This document shows, one piece after another, positions 1 to 6,110 of a stretch of DNA of 16,118 nt. Position numbers and translations under genes: made by a program. The stretch spans positions 1 to 16,118 of the forward strand of contig JBAZEH010000030.1 of NCBI GenBank assembly GCA_041653955.1, given 5' to 3'. The notes below the pieces were generated by a model. That model had not been told where the DNA came from, ran no database searches, and worked only from the letters and a program-made list of their open reading frames with translations. This DNA comes from UBA1562 sp041653955 (GTDB lineage Bacteria; Omnitrophota; Gorgyraeia; Gygaellales; Profunditerraquicolaceae). Position 1 is the first letter of the stretch, and each line of letters opens with the position of its first letter.

Positions 1-693
1 GACAGGGGAATTACGGAAGATACTCCCCAAAAACTGGGCGGTCTCATCATTAGCGGCCTCATTATTATCAAAATAAGCCGTAGGGTCAAGCTTACCGAGA
101 GTCAACGCCGCCTTATCTTTACATAAGGCCTGTTCATACCATAGTTCGCTCACCCTGACATTATTATCATTATCGGCATCACGGTTAACACTGGAGTAAA
201 GCGTCAGGTCATCATTGAGCCCCTCTCCTGTCCCGGCCTCAAGATGCAGGAACGCTTTTCCTCCGGCCTCTAAGAATTCCTTACCTATAGTGATATCCGC
301 GGAATAAGAGGCATCGGTGCGATCAGACTTTCTCTGGATACCGGCAGAAGCATTGTTGACATTATTCGTCCCCTGTATGATCATTGTGCCTCCGGCACCG
401 ATCTGGAGGCCTTCAGCAATAGTTATGGGGGCCCCCTCCTGCCTGTGCAAGGCCGTATCAAACTGCGTGAGCTTTGACTCATATTCCGTGAGCTTGTTGT
501 TCTGGTCAAGGATACATTTCTGCTGGTCAACGATACATTTATCCTGCGCGATAAGCTTCTCTTCCAGCGCGATAACCCTTTTTTCCAGCTCTTCATATTG
601 CGCCCTGGTAATATACTCTTGTGCCGATGCGTACGGCTTAAAGGCAACCTGTATAAAAAAGACAAGCAATAAAAAGAACGCCTTGCGTAACAT
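1..693 (-). CDS. OprB-like carbohydrate-selective porin with N-terminal coiled coil (partial, C-terminus off the left edge)
   Basis: This is the first 231 codons of a minus-strand gene that leaves the window at base 1. The translation begins with a hydrophobic signal peptide (about residues 1-24, ending near YASA). A heptad coiled coil follows (about 33-84), then the start of a beta-barrel with the OprB signature: LGKLDPTAYFDNNEAANDET followed by QFLGS and FRNSP (about 200-230). OprB porins are outer-membrane barrels for passive diffusion of sugars and other small solutes. A periplasmic coiled coil before the barrel is known in some porins and may act in trimerisation or anchoring. The start ATG has a strong GGAGGAGAG ribosome-binding site. 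It lies 70 nt after the nikR stop with no clear promoter between, so NikR-controlled co-transcription is likely. The substrate is unknown. Confidence 0.88.
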   Translation of the reverse strand, partial: MLRKAFFLLLVFFIQVAFKPYASAQEYITRAQYEELEKRVIALEEKLIAQDKCIVDQQKCILDQNNKLTEYESKLTQFDTALHRQEGAPITIAEGLQIGAGGTMIIQGTNNVNNASAGIQRKSDRTDASYSADITIGKEFLEAGGKAFLHLEAGTGEGLNDDLTLYSSVNRDADNDNNVRVSELWYEQALCKDKAALTLGKLDPTAYFDNNEAANDETAQFLGSIFRNSPV

Positions 694-708
694 CTCTCCT
701 CCTTTTTT

Positions 709-737
709 GTGCTACTATATTATTTTTAGTGCTACTA
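709..737. repeat. Two direct copies of GTGCTACTA, period 20 bp
   Basis: GTGCTACTA occurs at 709-717 and again at 729-737 with an 11-bp AT-rich spacer, in the short gap between nikR and the porin gene. A period near two helical turns would put both copies on one face of the DNA. The pair lies just upstream of the porin ribosome-binding site. It may be an operator or an mRNA element, or chance. Confidence 0.4.
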
Positions 738-763
738 ACAGGCAAAAAAATAATAAACCTTCG

Positions 764-1180
764 TCAATCAATATGCTTCCCGGTAGTAGACATGCTCATA
801 GCCGAATGCTTTACGCCCTTTACCGATTTAAGGCTATCGGATAGCTTTTCCGCCTCCCTGGCAAGTCCGGATACCGCGATGATCTCAAGGCAATTATTAT
901 GGTCAAGGTGTATATGCTGTGATGAAATAATAAGCTTGCCGTAATCGTGCTGAATATCCATAAGCTTCTTTACCAGCTCTCTTCTATGATGGTCATATAC
1001 CAGGCTTATGACCCCGGCCACCTCGCTGTTAAGCTCCCACTCCGCCTTCATCAGGTATTCACGGATCATATCCCGGATAGCTTCGGAGCGGCTGGAATAA
1101 TTCTTATTTTTTATACGCCGGTCAAACCCCTCTAAAAGAGACTCTTCCAGAGAAACCCCGAAACGTATTATTTTAGACAT
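764..1180 (-). CDS. nikR: NikR-type nickel-responsive transcriptional regulator
   Basis: The protein is 138 aa, the usual NikR length. An N-terminal ribbon-helix-helix DNA-binding domain (about 1-50, with SSRSEAIRDMIREYL) precedes a C-terminal ACT-like tetramerisation and metal-binding domain. All four residues matching the high-affinity square-planar nickel site of E. coli NikR (H76, H87, H89, C95) are present as H78, H89, H91 and C97, in the run QHIHLDHNNC. NikR normally represses nickel uptake genes when nickel is plentiful. Its own promoter carries a matching palindrome at 1196-1226, so autorepression is expected. The downstream partner is a porin and no nikABCDE genes are visible. The ribosome-binding site (AAGGTG) is moderate. 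The family call is very secure; nickel as effector is inferred from the conserved ligands. Confidence 0.93.
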   Translation of the reverse strand: MSKIIRFGVSLEESLLEGFDRRIKNKNYSSRSEAIRDMIREYLMKAEWELNSEVAGVISLVYDHHRRELVKKLMDIQHDYGKLIISSQHIHLDHNNCLEIIAVSGLAREAEKLSDSLKSVKGVKHSAMSMSTTGKHID

Positions 1181-1195
1181 AAAGACACCTTACTC

Positions 1196-1226
1196 CAGTA
1201 TTACTTTTATAATAATAGTAATACTG
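1196..1226 (-). promoter_or_regulatory. Probable NikR operator: CAGTATTAC-N13-GTAATACTG
   Basis: A perfect inverted repeat with 9-bp arms (1196-1204 and 1218-1226) and a 13-bp AT-only spacer lies 15 bp upstream of the nikR start. Known NikR operators are two half-sites of the GTATGA or GTGTTAC type separated by about 13-16 bp, so both half-site and spacing fit. It overlaps the -10 box at 1215-1220, the position expected for repression by blocking RNA polymerase. Confidence 0.8.
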
Positions 1227-1243
1227 AACAAAGAACTTGTCAA
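1215..1243 (-). promoter_or_regulatory. Sigma70-type promoter of nikR and porin
   Basis: On the minus strand a perfect -35 TTGACA (1238-1243) is followed after 17 bp by TACTAT (1215-1220, 4 of 6 to consensus). Transcription should start near 1208, inside the palindrome, leaving a leader of about 28 nt. The weak -10 within the operator fits a repressible promoter. Confidence 0.65.
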
Positions 1244-1263
1244 GTTTTTTATGGAGTTTTTGC

Positions 1264-1344
1264 TTAACCCAGGCAGGGCTTCCTGCCCTTATTCGCCCGC
1301 TTTGAACGCCAGTTAAGCTTGCCTCTGCGTTTACGTTTTCCCAT
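1264..1344 (-). CDS. Very small basic protein, 26 aa, unknown function
   Basis: An ATG at 1344 opens 26 codons ending in TAA at 1264. The protein begins MGKRKRRGKLNWRSKRAN and continues KGRKPCLG. Eleven of 26 residues are Lys or Arg, with one Trp and one Cys near the end. The ATG comes 2 nt after the stop of the CsgG-like gene (TAG-AG-ATG), so translation could be coupled by re-initiation; the ORF has no clear ribosome-binding site of its own. Its composition recalls tiny ribosome-associated proteins such as bTHX, which also start MGK and are rich in basic residues and glycine, but I cannot align it to them. A nucleic-acid-binding or ribosome-associated role is only an inference. It could also be chance, since the frame is short. 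Confidence 0.5.
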   Translation of the reverse strand: MGKRKRRGKLNWRSKRANKGRKPCLG

Positions 1345-1346
1345 CT

Positions 1347-2099
1347 CTATTGATATTTATAGTAGCTTAGGGGTATGGTCTGGGCCATATACCTCACAGC
1401 TTCAATTATACATACACGTATCGCCTTCTCCATCGGGGTGTTCGCGTAATCAGATAATCCTGCCCCTAAACCCCAGTTCCCGAAGAATCCGGTCATCACG
1501 CTGCCTGCTATATCCGATGCCTGCCCTTCCAATTTAGTAGCAGCCAGCACCTCTGAAGTAGAGGTATTTACGATACGTATATCAAGCGCCATATGCGCCT
1601 TATTTAATGCGGTCCCCAACAGGCCGCCTAAAATACCGCTGCCCACCCCTCCTCCGCCGCCTACTCCGGCGCGCCCTCCTGAAGCCTGGGGTTCAAATTC
1701 TGTAACCGTTGCCGTGACGATCAGGTCCGATGTGTTGGCTTTACCTTTTTGCTGCCCGACGTTACCCGGATCAGCAACCCCGGGAACAGCCGGCTCCTGC
1801 CCCTGTGTTGCCACTGGCAGAGCCTGACGCTCTACGACCGAGAAACGATTGCTGTTTGTAAGAGCGGTAATCAACATCCCACGAAGGCCTGAACCTATCT
1901 CTCCGGTCGCCTTTGCCGCTTTGACATCAAAATCCGACACGCTGACACGCGCTTTCAGGCCTGAATAAGAAGGAAGCGGGGCCACGCCGGCATTACTATC
2001 TCCCTGCGCGGCAGGCTGTATTATCTTCCGGAATGACGCGCAGCCCGCTAAACTCACGGCCATCAATACGCATACCGTAACTAATAGTAACCTTCTCAC
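1347..2099 (-). CDS. CsgG-like outer-membrane lipoprotein
   Basis: The 250-aa protein has a lipoprotein signal peptide with lipobox LAGC (Cys at about residue 20). A CsgG/HfaB-type domain follows: SVSDFDVKAAKATGEIGSGL, then LITALTNSNRFSVVERQAL and DLIVTATVTEFEP. CsgG forms the outer-membrane secretion channel for curli, and relatives such as HfaB take part in holdfast anchoring; many distant homologues have no known role. A glycine-rich stretch (about 141-163) sits where CsgG has its membrane-spanning region. The start is set at GTG 2099, not the in-frame TTG at 2105, because the ribosome-binding site AGAGGGG touches the TTG but lies 6 nt before the GTG. No curli subunit genes are visible, so curli secretion should not be assumed. 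A consensus promoter precedes it. Confidence 0.8.
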   Translation of the reverse strand: MRRLLLVTVCVLMAVSLAGCASFRKIIQPAAQGDSNAGVAPLPSYSGLKARVSVSDFDVKAAKATGEIGSGLRGMLITALTNSNRFSVVERQALPVATQGQEPAVPGVADPGNVGQQKGKANTSDLIVTATVTEFEPQASGGRAGVGGGGGVGSGILGGLLGTALNKAHMALDIRIVNTSTSEVLAATKLEGQASDIAGSVMTGFFGNWGLGAGLSDYANTPMEKAIRVCIIEAVRYMAQTIPLSYYKYQ

Positions 2100-2154
2100 A
2101 GGCAACCCCTCTTAAACCTACCGCGATCATTCTTATCTGTTAGTGTGATAAAAA

Positions 2155-2183
2155 ATTATATCCCGGATCGATTACCCTGTCAA
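2155..2183 (-). promoter_or_regulatory. Consensus sigma70 promoter of the CsgG-like gene
   Basis: The minus strand shows TTGACA (2178-2183), exactly 17 bp, then TATAAT (2155-2160), a perfect match to both boxes and to the ideal spacing. Transcription should begin near 2148, giving a leader of about 49 nt before GTG 2099. It lies right after the HAD gene, so the CsgG-like gene and small ORF form their own strong, probably constitutive, unit. Confidence 0.88.
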
Positions 2184-2195
2184 GCTAAAAGCAGG

Positions 2196-2834
2196 CTATA
2201 ATATCTTAAGCAGTTCCGCGATCCTGCCGATAACGCGGTAGGGCTTCTCCTTATCAATCTCCTTCTTTGAGCTGGAACCGGTAGTAACTATTACTGTTTT
2301 TACCTTAGCGCCTCTGCCTGCCCGGGCATCAATAACCATATCTCCCACATAAACCGCCTCCCGAGGCATCAAGGAGAACCCTTGAATGATCCTATTCAGC
2401 ATCTCCGGATGTGGCTTCATATGCCTTATTTTATCCGCGCAAAGCACATAATCAAAATACTTCCTGATCTTAAGGTGCCGGATAAGTATCAGCGAGAACC
2501 TGGTAGGCCTGTTGCTGGCAACGGCAAGGTAATAACCTTTCTTTTTAAGGTAAGCTAACAGCTTATCCGCCTTAGGGAATAATCCGGAGCCTCTTGTAAG
2601 CGCAGTTTTATGGTGGCTGCGGTATATGGCCAGGGCGCGCGCCAGATCCTCCTCTTTCACAAAAGGCCTTAAAAGATTGGAGTCTCCCCAGCCTACGGCC
2701 TTACGGATCACGGGGCCGCTTTTAAGCGGATACCCGAGCTTGCGCATCGTATAATTGAAACTGCTGGTTATCGCTGGATAAGCGTTAAGAAGCGTGCCAT
2801 CCAGATCAAAGATAATAAGTTTTATACCCTTCAT
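2196..2834 (-). CDS. HAD-superfamily hydrolase, phosphoglycolate-phosphatase-like
   Basis: The 212-aa protein has all four HAD motifs: FDLDGT with nucleophile D10 and acid D12, ASNR with S107, K140 in KPHPEML, and GDMVIDA with D165 and D169. The helical stretch between motif I and motif II (about 15-90) is the cap domain of subfamily I. Such enzymes remove phosphate from small metabolites; phosphoglycolate phosphatase (Gph) and pyrophosphatase PpaX are typical members, but the substrate cannot be read from sequence. The ATG lacks a good ribosome-binding site: an AAGGA lies about 18 nt upstream inside a hairpin. The preceding gene ends 73 bases upstream, with the terminator-like hairpin between. 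Confidence 0.85.
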   Translation of the reverse strand: MKGIKLIIFDLDGTLLNAYPAITSSFNYTMRKLGYPLKSGPVIRKAVGWGDSNLLRPFVKEEDLARALAIYRSHHKTALTRGSGLFPKADKLLAYLKKKGYYLAVASNRPTRFSLILIRHLKIRKYFDYVLCADKIRHMKPHPEMLNRIIQGFSLMPREAVYVGDMVIDARAGRGAKVKTVIVTTGSSSKKEIDKEKPYRVIGRIAELLKIL

Positions 2835-2843
2835 AATAATAAA

Positions 2844-2866
2844 GGCAGGATCCTTAAGACCCTGCC
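2844..2866 (-). terminator. Terminator-like hairpin between secreted-protein gene and HAD gene
   Basis: The arms GGCAGG (2844-2849) and CCTGCC (2861-2866) pair perfectly. After one A/C mismatch the inner TC/GA pairs close a 5-nt loop. On the minus strand the stem is followed by TTTATTATT, a moderate U-rich tail. It could end the transcript of the secreted-protein gene. As the HAD start lies only 9 bases beyond, it could also attenuate that gene. Confidence 0.45.
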
Positions 2867-2907
2867 CCTTTCTGACCTTGCCGATAAACCCTGTTATTTT
2901 AAAGGCC

Positions 2908-3345
2908 TCAATCGGAATCCGTAACCGCGTTATCCTCTTCCATAAATATATCTTCGGAAGAGGTTTCCACGCTTTCGGGCCTCTCCACGCTGATATTTAC
3001 GGCAATATTACTGGCGTCCGTGCCGATCTTATAATCAATGCTAAGCGTATCCTGGGGTTTTATTTCATCAAAGGAATTCACGTTCTCATATTTTGTATTG
3101 TCATCTGCCGTGATGGCCATCTCCTTCTCGGTATCCGTATCATAATCCAGGTATTTGACTTTTATGCTCCTGGCGGCCTTATCCACGGAAACCACGTCCC
3201 CCCATATCCACTGCGTTTCTGCCTCAAGCGCCATATCCTGGGCTAAGGGCAGTCCTGCTATTTCATCCTGGCTCAAAACTGTACCCGCGCTTAACAGCGC
3301 GCAAGATAAGATAAACCCAAAAACAAATCCTGTTCTTATCTTCAT
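2908..3345 (-). CDS. Small exported acidic protein, unknown function
   Basis: The 145-aa product starts with a clear Sec signal peptide (about residues 1-25). The mature part is acidic, with a compact beta-rich domain at about 46-118 (WIWGDVVSVDKAARSIKVKY, then YDTDTEKE, then NIAVNISVE) and a disordered Glu/Asp/Ser-rich tail. The pattern W-G-x-V-V-S-V-D, a YLDYDTD strand, then D-x-L-S-I-D-Y resembles small OB-fold-like secreted domains such as DUF5666-type proteins, but I do not recognise the exact family. The acidic YDTDTE loop might bind cations; this is a guess. The start is firm, with GGAGGAGGTGG just upstream, and the gene has its own promoter. It is probably periplasmic. Confidence 0.75.
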   Translation of the reverse strand: MKIRTGFVFGFILSCALLSAGTVLSQDEIAGLPLAQDMALEAETQWIWGDVVSVDKAARSIKVKYLDYDTDTEKEMAITADDNTKYENVNSFDEIKPQDTLSIDYKIGTDASNIAVNISVERPESVETSSEDIFMEEDNAVTDSD

Positions 3346-3372
3346 ATTACCACCTCCTCCGCTTTCAAGAAC

Positions 3373-3401
3373 AATCTAACACAGAATATACCCCCTGTCA
3401 A
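3373..3401 (-). promoter_or_regulatory. Sigma70-type promoter of the small exported protein
   Basis: The minus strand has a perfect TTGACA (3396-3401), 17 bp, then TAGATT (3373-3378, 4 of 6). The predicted start near 3366 gives a leader of about 20 nt carrying the strong ribosome-binding site. It separates this gene from the permease operon that ends at 3433. Confidence 0.65.
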
Positions 3402-3432
3402 TATCTCTTGAACTACCGGTAAACAATCGCGG

Positions 3433-4815
3433 CTATCTATAAAAAGGCAGGAACAGGAGGGATACCCACGCTATTATCACCGTAACAACCCCGACGGTAA
3501 GGCCTATACCCAGCCACCTCAGGAATGTAACCCTGATATTCCTTTCTTTTTCAAGTATGCCAAGGGCTACGATATTTGCGGTAGAACCGACCAGGGTAAT
3601 ATTGCCTCCGAAACACCCCCCGAATAAAAGCGCCCACCATAAAGGATGCAAATTTAAATCAAGGCTCTGAAAACTCTGGATAACGGGTATGAAAGCGGCT
3701 ACAAGCACAACATTATCCAGTATACTTGAGCCCACCGCGGAAACCCAAAGCACTATAGTAATAAGCACCGGCTGGCTGTTCCCGGCAAAACCTGCCAGCT
3801 TACTGGCCATTACGTCGGTTGCGCCGGTATATTTCAGGGCCCCTGCCTGGGCAAACAACAAAAGGAAGAAAAGCAATGTCCACCATTCTACGTCCTTTTC
3901 TATGAATTCGCGGGCCTTTGTATTCTTCCATATCATTATGAACGCGGCCGCCATAAGGGGCACGATAAGCAGGATAGTATTCGCCTCCAGCCCCAGCAAT
4001 ATATCCAGGCGGTGAGAAAAGGCAAGGCATAAAAGGGTCAGGGCAAAAATATAAAGGGCGCTCTTGGTCTGCCTGTCTGCCGGTATAGAGACCAGCTTGA
4101 TCAGCATATCATTAGAGCCAAACTCCTTTATCTGCCTGTCAAGCTGCTGCAATGAACGTTTATACCAGAACATAACTATAGCTATGGTAAGCAAAAGGCA
4201 GACTAAGGCCAGGGGAAATGCTTTTATGATAAAATCTTCAAAGGTCAGCCCCGATTTGGCTGCTATAAGTATCCCGATAGGGTTGCCTAATACCGTTCCC
4301 GCCGAACCGATATTTGTCGCCAAAACCGAGATTATGATATAGGGGATAGGGTCTACTTCAAAATAATCGCAGATCTCCAATACGGCAGCTACTATGAATA
4401 TTATAGAGGTCACTTCGTCCACCGCGCAAGCAAGCGCCATAGATATCGCCGATATGATAAATACGAACTTTTTAGCCGTAAGGTTCCTTGTGCGTATGAT
4501 CAGGCTCACTATCCATGCGAAGAACCCTTCGTCTTTAAGCAGGCCAATAATGACCATCATACCCGTAAGGAAGAGTATGACTTCAAGCGAAGAAAACTTG
4601 ATCAGGTTCTCAAGGTCTATCGTGCGCGTCGCCAGCAGGATCGCGGCCCCCAGGAACGCGAAGCTAAGGCGGAAACTCCAGAACAACAGCGTACCTAATA
4701 TGGAGACGGAAAAGATAGATATGGCCAGCGCCTGGTGGGAATTCAGGCCTATATGCCTGCTTAAGAAACCTAAGCTTACGGAAAGCAGAATAAGTAAAAT
4801 GAACCTTTTAAACAT
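3433..4815 (-). CDS. ArsB/NhaD/SLC13-type permease (ion transporter superfamily)
   Basis: The 460-aa protein is almost entirely hydrophobic, with about 11-12 membrane segments. Two halves carry matching signatures, as in the ion-transporter superfamily: AVDEVTSIIF (131-140) with NIGSAGTVLGNPIGILIA (168-185), and ILDNVVLVAAF (365-375) with GGNITLVGSTANIVA (403-417). The asparagine/glycine/serine re-entrant loops form the substrate site. Members move arsenite, dicarboxylates, citrate, sulfate or Na+/H+ across the inner membrane; the substrate cannot be assigned here. No arsenate reductase or ArsR gene is nearby, which argues against arsenic resistance. The gene starts 15 nt after the CBS-domain gene, suggesting joint expression and possible nucleotide control. 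It is the last gene of its cluster. Confidence 0.85.
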   Translation of the reverse strand: MFKRFILLILLSVSLGFLSRHIGLNSHQALAISIFSVSILGTLLFWSFRLSFAFLGAAILLATRTIDLENLIKFSSLEVILFLTGMMVIIGLLKDEGFFAWIVSLIIRTRNLTAKKFVFIISAISMALACAVDEVTSIIFIVAAVLEICDYFEVDPIPYIIISVLATNIGSAGTVLGNPIGILIAAKSGLTFEDFIIKAFPLALVCLLLTIAIVMFWYKRSLQQLDRQIKEFGSNDMLIKLVSIPADRQTKSALYIFALTLLCLAFSHRLDILLGLEANTILLIVPLMAAAFIMIWKNTKAREFIEKDVEWWTLLFFLLLFAQAGALKYTGATDVMASKLAGFAGNSQPVLITIVLWVSAVGSSILDNVVLVAAFIPVIQSFQSLDLNLHPLWWALLFGGCFGGNITLVGSTANIVALGILEKERNIRVTFLRWLGIGLTVGVVTVIIAWVSLLFLPFYR

Positions 4816-4830
4816 AATATCTATCCGTTA

Positions 4831-5286
4831 TTATACTACCTGTTTTGATTCCAGGTCCAAGGCCTTCAATATATCGCAACGGGCCACGATACCGGCTATT
4901 TTTCCTGTTTTATCCATAACCGGTATGCGCCGGGCCTTTTTTGTCAGCATGATCCTGGCTACTTCACAAAGGGTCGTATCTTCCGTGGTAGTTACAACAT
5001 CCTTGCGCATAAGCTGGGATACTTTTATTTTATTCAGCTCAATGAATTTCTTCTTGGTCGATTTAGGGTTCTCTTCGTAAATAAACCTCCCTACCTTTTC
5101 TATATAACTTGGCAGTATATAGGAGAGTATATCTTTTTCAGTGAACATGCCTACCAGCTTTCCGGATTCATCGATAACAGGCAGTCCGCTGATCTCCAGC
5201 TTCTGCAATATTCCCAGCGCCTCATTAACAGCGCTCTCAGGAGAAATGCTGGTTACATCTTTTACCATTATCTCTTTCACCTTCAT
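4831..5286 (-). CDS. Stand-alone protein with two CBS domains
   Basis: The 151-aa soluble protein consists of two CBS motifs (a Bateman module): about 1-58 (MKVKEIMVKDVTSISPESAV ending GMFTEKDILSY) and about 88-145 (KVSQLMRKDVVTT ending GIVARCDILKAL). The linker (60-87) is rich in Lys and Glu. Bateman modules bind adenosine nucleotides such as AMP, ATP or SAM and report energy or metabolite state to partner proteins. The ribosome-binding site AAGGAGGAA lies 4 nt before the ATG. The gene sits 32 nt after bioY and 15 nt before the permease, so the permease is the most plausible partner; that is inferred from position only. Confidence 0.88.
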   Translation of the reverse strand: MKVKEIMVKDVTSISPESAVNEALGILQKLEISGLPVIDESGKLVGMFTEKDILSYILPSYIEKVGRFIYEENPKSTKKKFIELNKIKVSQLMRKDVVTTTEDTTLCEVARIMLTKKARRIPVMDKTGKIAGIVARCDILKALDLESKQVV

Positions 5287-5318
5287 CGATTCCTCCTTAT
5301 GCGACTTTACCCCTTAAC

Positions 5319-5885
5319 TTAGAATATCTCCTTCAGGCGGGTCTTCAGTTTCATATACAGTACAGCAGCTATGGATATCTTAATTATATCGCCGGGGATA
5401 AAAGGTATGAGCCCTATAAAAGACGCCTTCCAGAAAGTCAGGCCTAAGTTGAGTTTTAACCACAGAGTCCCGCATACAAGTAATATAAGGTCCGCCAGGC
5501 ATAAGATAACAAATATACCTGATAAACTCCCCCTAAACTTTTTAACGGATATCCCGAGGAACAAGGCAGACAATATAAAACCGAATATGTATCCGGAGGT
5601 CGGGCCGGCAAGATAATATATCCCGCTTGCTGCCGTTGAGAATATAGGCAGGCCCATTACTCCCAATAACACATATATCACCTGGCTCACCGCTCCCAGG
5701 CTTCCCAGGAATAACCCGGAAATCAACACAAAAAATGTCTGCAGGGTCAGCGGGACGGGCGTAAAGGGCAACGGTATTCGCACAAACCCCCCAAGGGAAG
5801 TCAAGGCTACAAATGTAATTACTCCGGCCACCCTGGAAAAATTCTTATCAACAACAATCTCTCTTTTAAAGATCGATTCCATCAT
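5319..5885 (-). CDS. bioY: BioY biotin transporter (ECF S component)
   Basis: The 188-aa membrane protein has about six transmembrane segments. The BioY signature near the N-terminus is clear: FVRIPLPFTPVPLTLQTFFV (about 34-53), followed by GLFLGSLGAVSQVIYVLLGV-type repeats and GIYYLAGPTSGYIFGF. BioY binds biotin in the inner membrane, either alone or with the EcfA/EcfT energy-coupling module. No BioM/BioN (EcfA/T) genes are visible, so it may be a solitary BioY or use a shared module encoded elsewhere. The ribosome-binding site AAAGGAGAG precedes the double ATG; the first ATG is used here. It begins 11 nt after the 70-aa membrane-protein gene. No BirA-type operator is recognised, as there is no separate promoter. 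Confidence 0.93.
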   Translation of the reverse strand: MMESIFKREIVVDKNFSRVAGVITFVALTSLGGFVRIPLPFTPVPLTLQTFFVLISGLFLGSLGAVSQVIYVLLGVMGLPIFSTAASGIYYLAGPTSGYIFGFILSALFLGISVKKFRGSLSGIFVILCLADLILLVCGTLWLKLNLGLTFWKASFIGLIPFIPGDIIKISIAAVLYMKLKTRLKEIF

Positions 5886-5896
5886 ATATCTCTCCT

Positions 5897-6109
5897 TTAC
5901 TCTTTTGCTATTGCCAATGTGATTATGCCCGCCAAGACCAGGAGCAAACCGATAGATCCGGTAAATACTATCTTCAGGTTGTCAAACCAACGGATGACCG
6001 CGGCAACTCCGCAGATCAAAAACGCCAGGCCCAATACTGCCTTGAATATAGCGGCCAACACTTTTTTTGTCTCCCGGGTCTCCCCTTCCAGCCTCAACTT
6101 TTCCGGCAT
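5897..6109 (-). CDS. Small two-helix membrane protein, 70 aa
   Basis: After a charged N-terminus (about 1-15, rich in Glu, Lys, Arg) come two predicted membrane helices (about 17-39 and 46-66), with a short WFDNLK linker. It starts 1 nt after the stop of the LpxL-like gene (TGA-T-ATG), so translation is probably coupled, and it ends 11 nt before bioY. I do not recognise a family. The tight coupling suggests a partner of the upstream acyltransferase or a membrane accessory factor, but this rests on position alone. Both ends are supported by tight neighbouring genes. Confidence 0.72.
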   Translation of the reverse strand: MPEKLRLEGETRETKKVLAAIFKAVLGLAFLICGVAAVIRWFDNLKIVFTGSIGLLLVLAGIITLAIAKE

Positions 6110-6110
6110 A

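Noticed and set aside
317..844. Plus-strand open frame spanning the start of the porin and end of nikR
   Set aside because: It runs antisense across two recognised genes and their gap; composition is not protein-like.
1272..1287. GGCAGG-GCTT-CCTGCC hairpin as a terminator downstream of the CsgG-like gene
   Set aside because: The stem is short, lies within the small basic ORF, and has no T-rich tail on either strand.
1347..2099. A curli secretion system based on the CsgG-like protein
   Set aside because: No csgA/B/E/F-like genes lie nearby, and CsgG-like lipoproteins are widespread without curli.
3433..4815. Calling the permease an arsenite pump (ArsB)
   Set aside because: The fold is shared by many ion and dicarboxylate carriers, and there is no arsR, arsC or arsA gene nearby.
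4394..5080. 228-codon plus-strand open frame opposite the permease and CBS genes
   Set aside because: Low-complexity Ile/Ser/Arg-rich translation without family features; both genes on the other strand are clear.
5886..5896. Biotin operator or riboswitch upstream of bioY
   Set aside because: The gap to the preceding gene is only 11 nt and shows only a ribosome-binding site.
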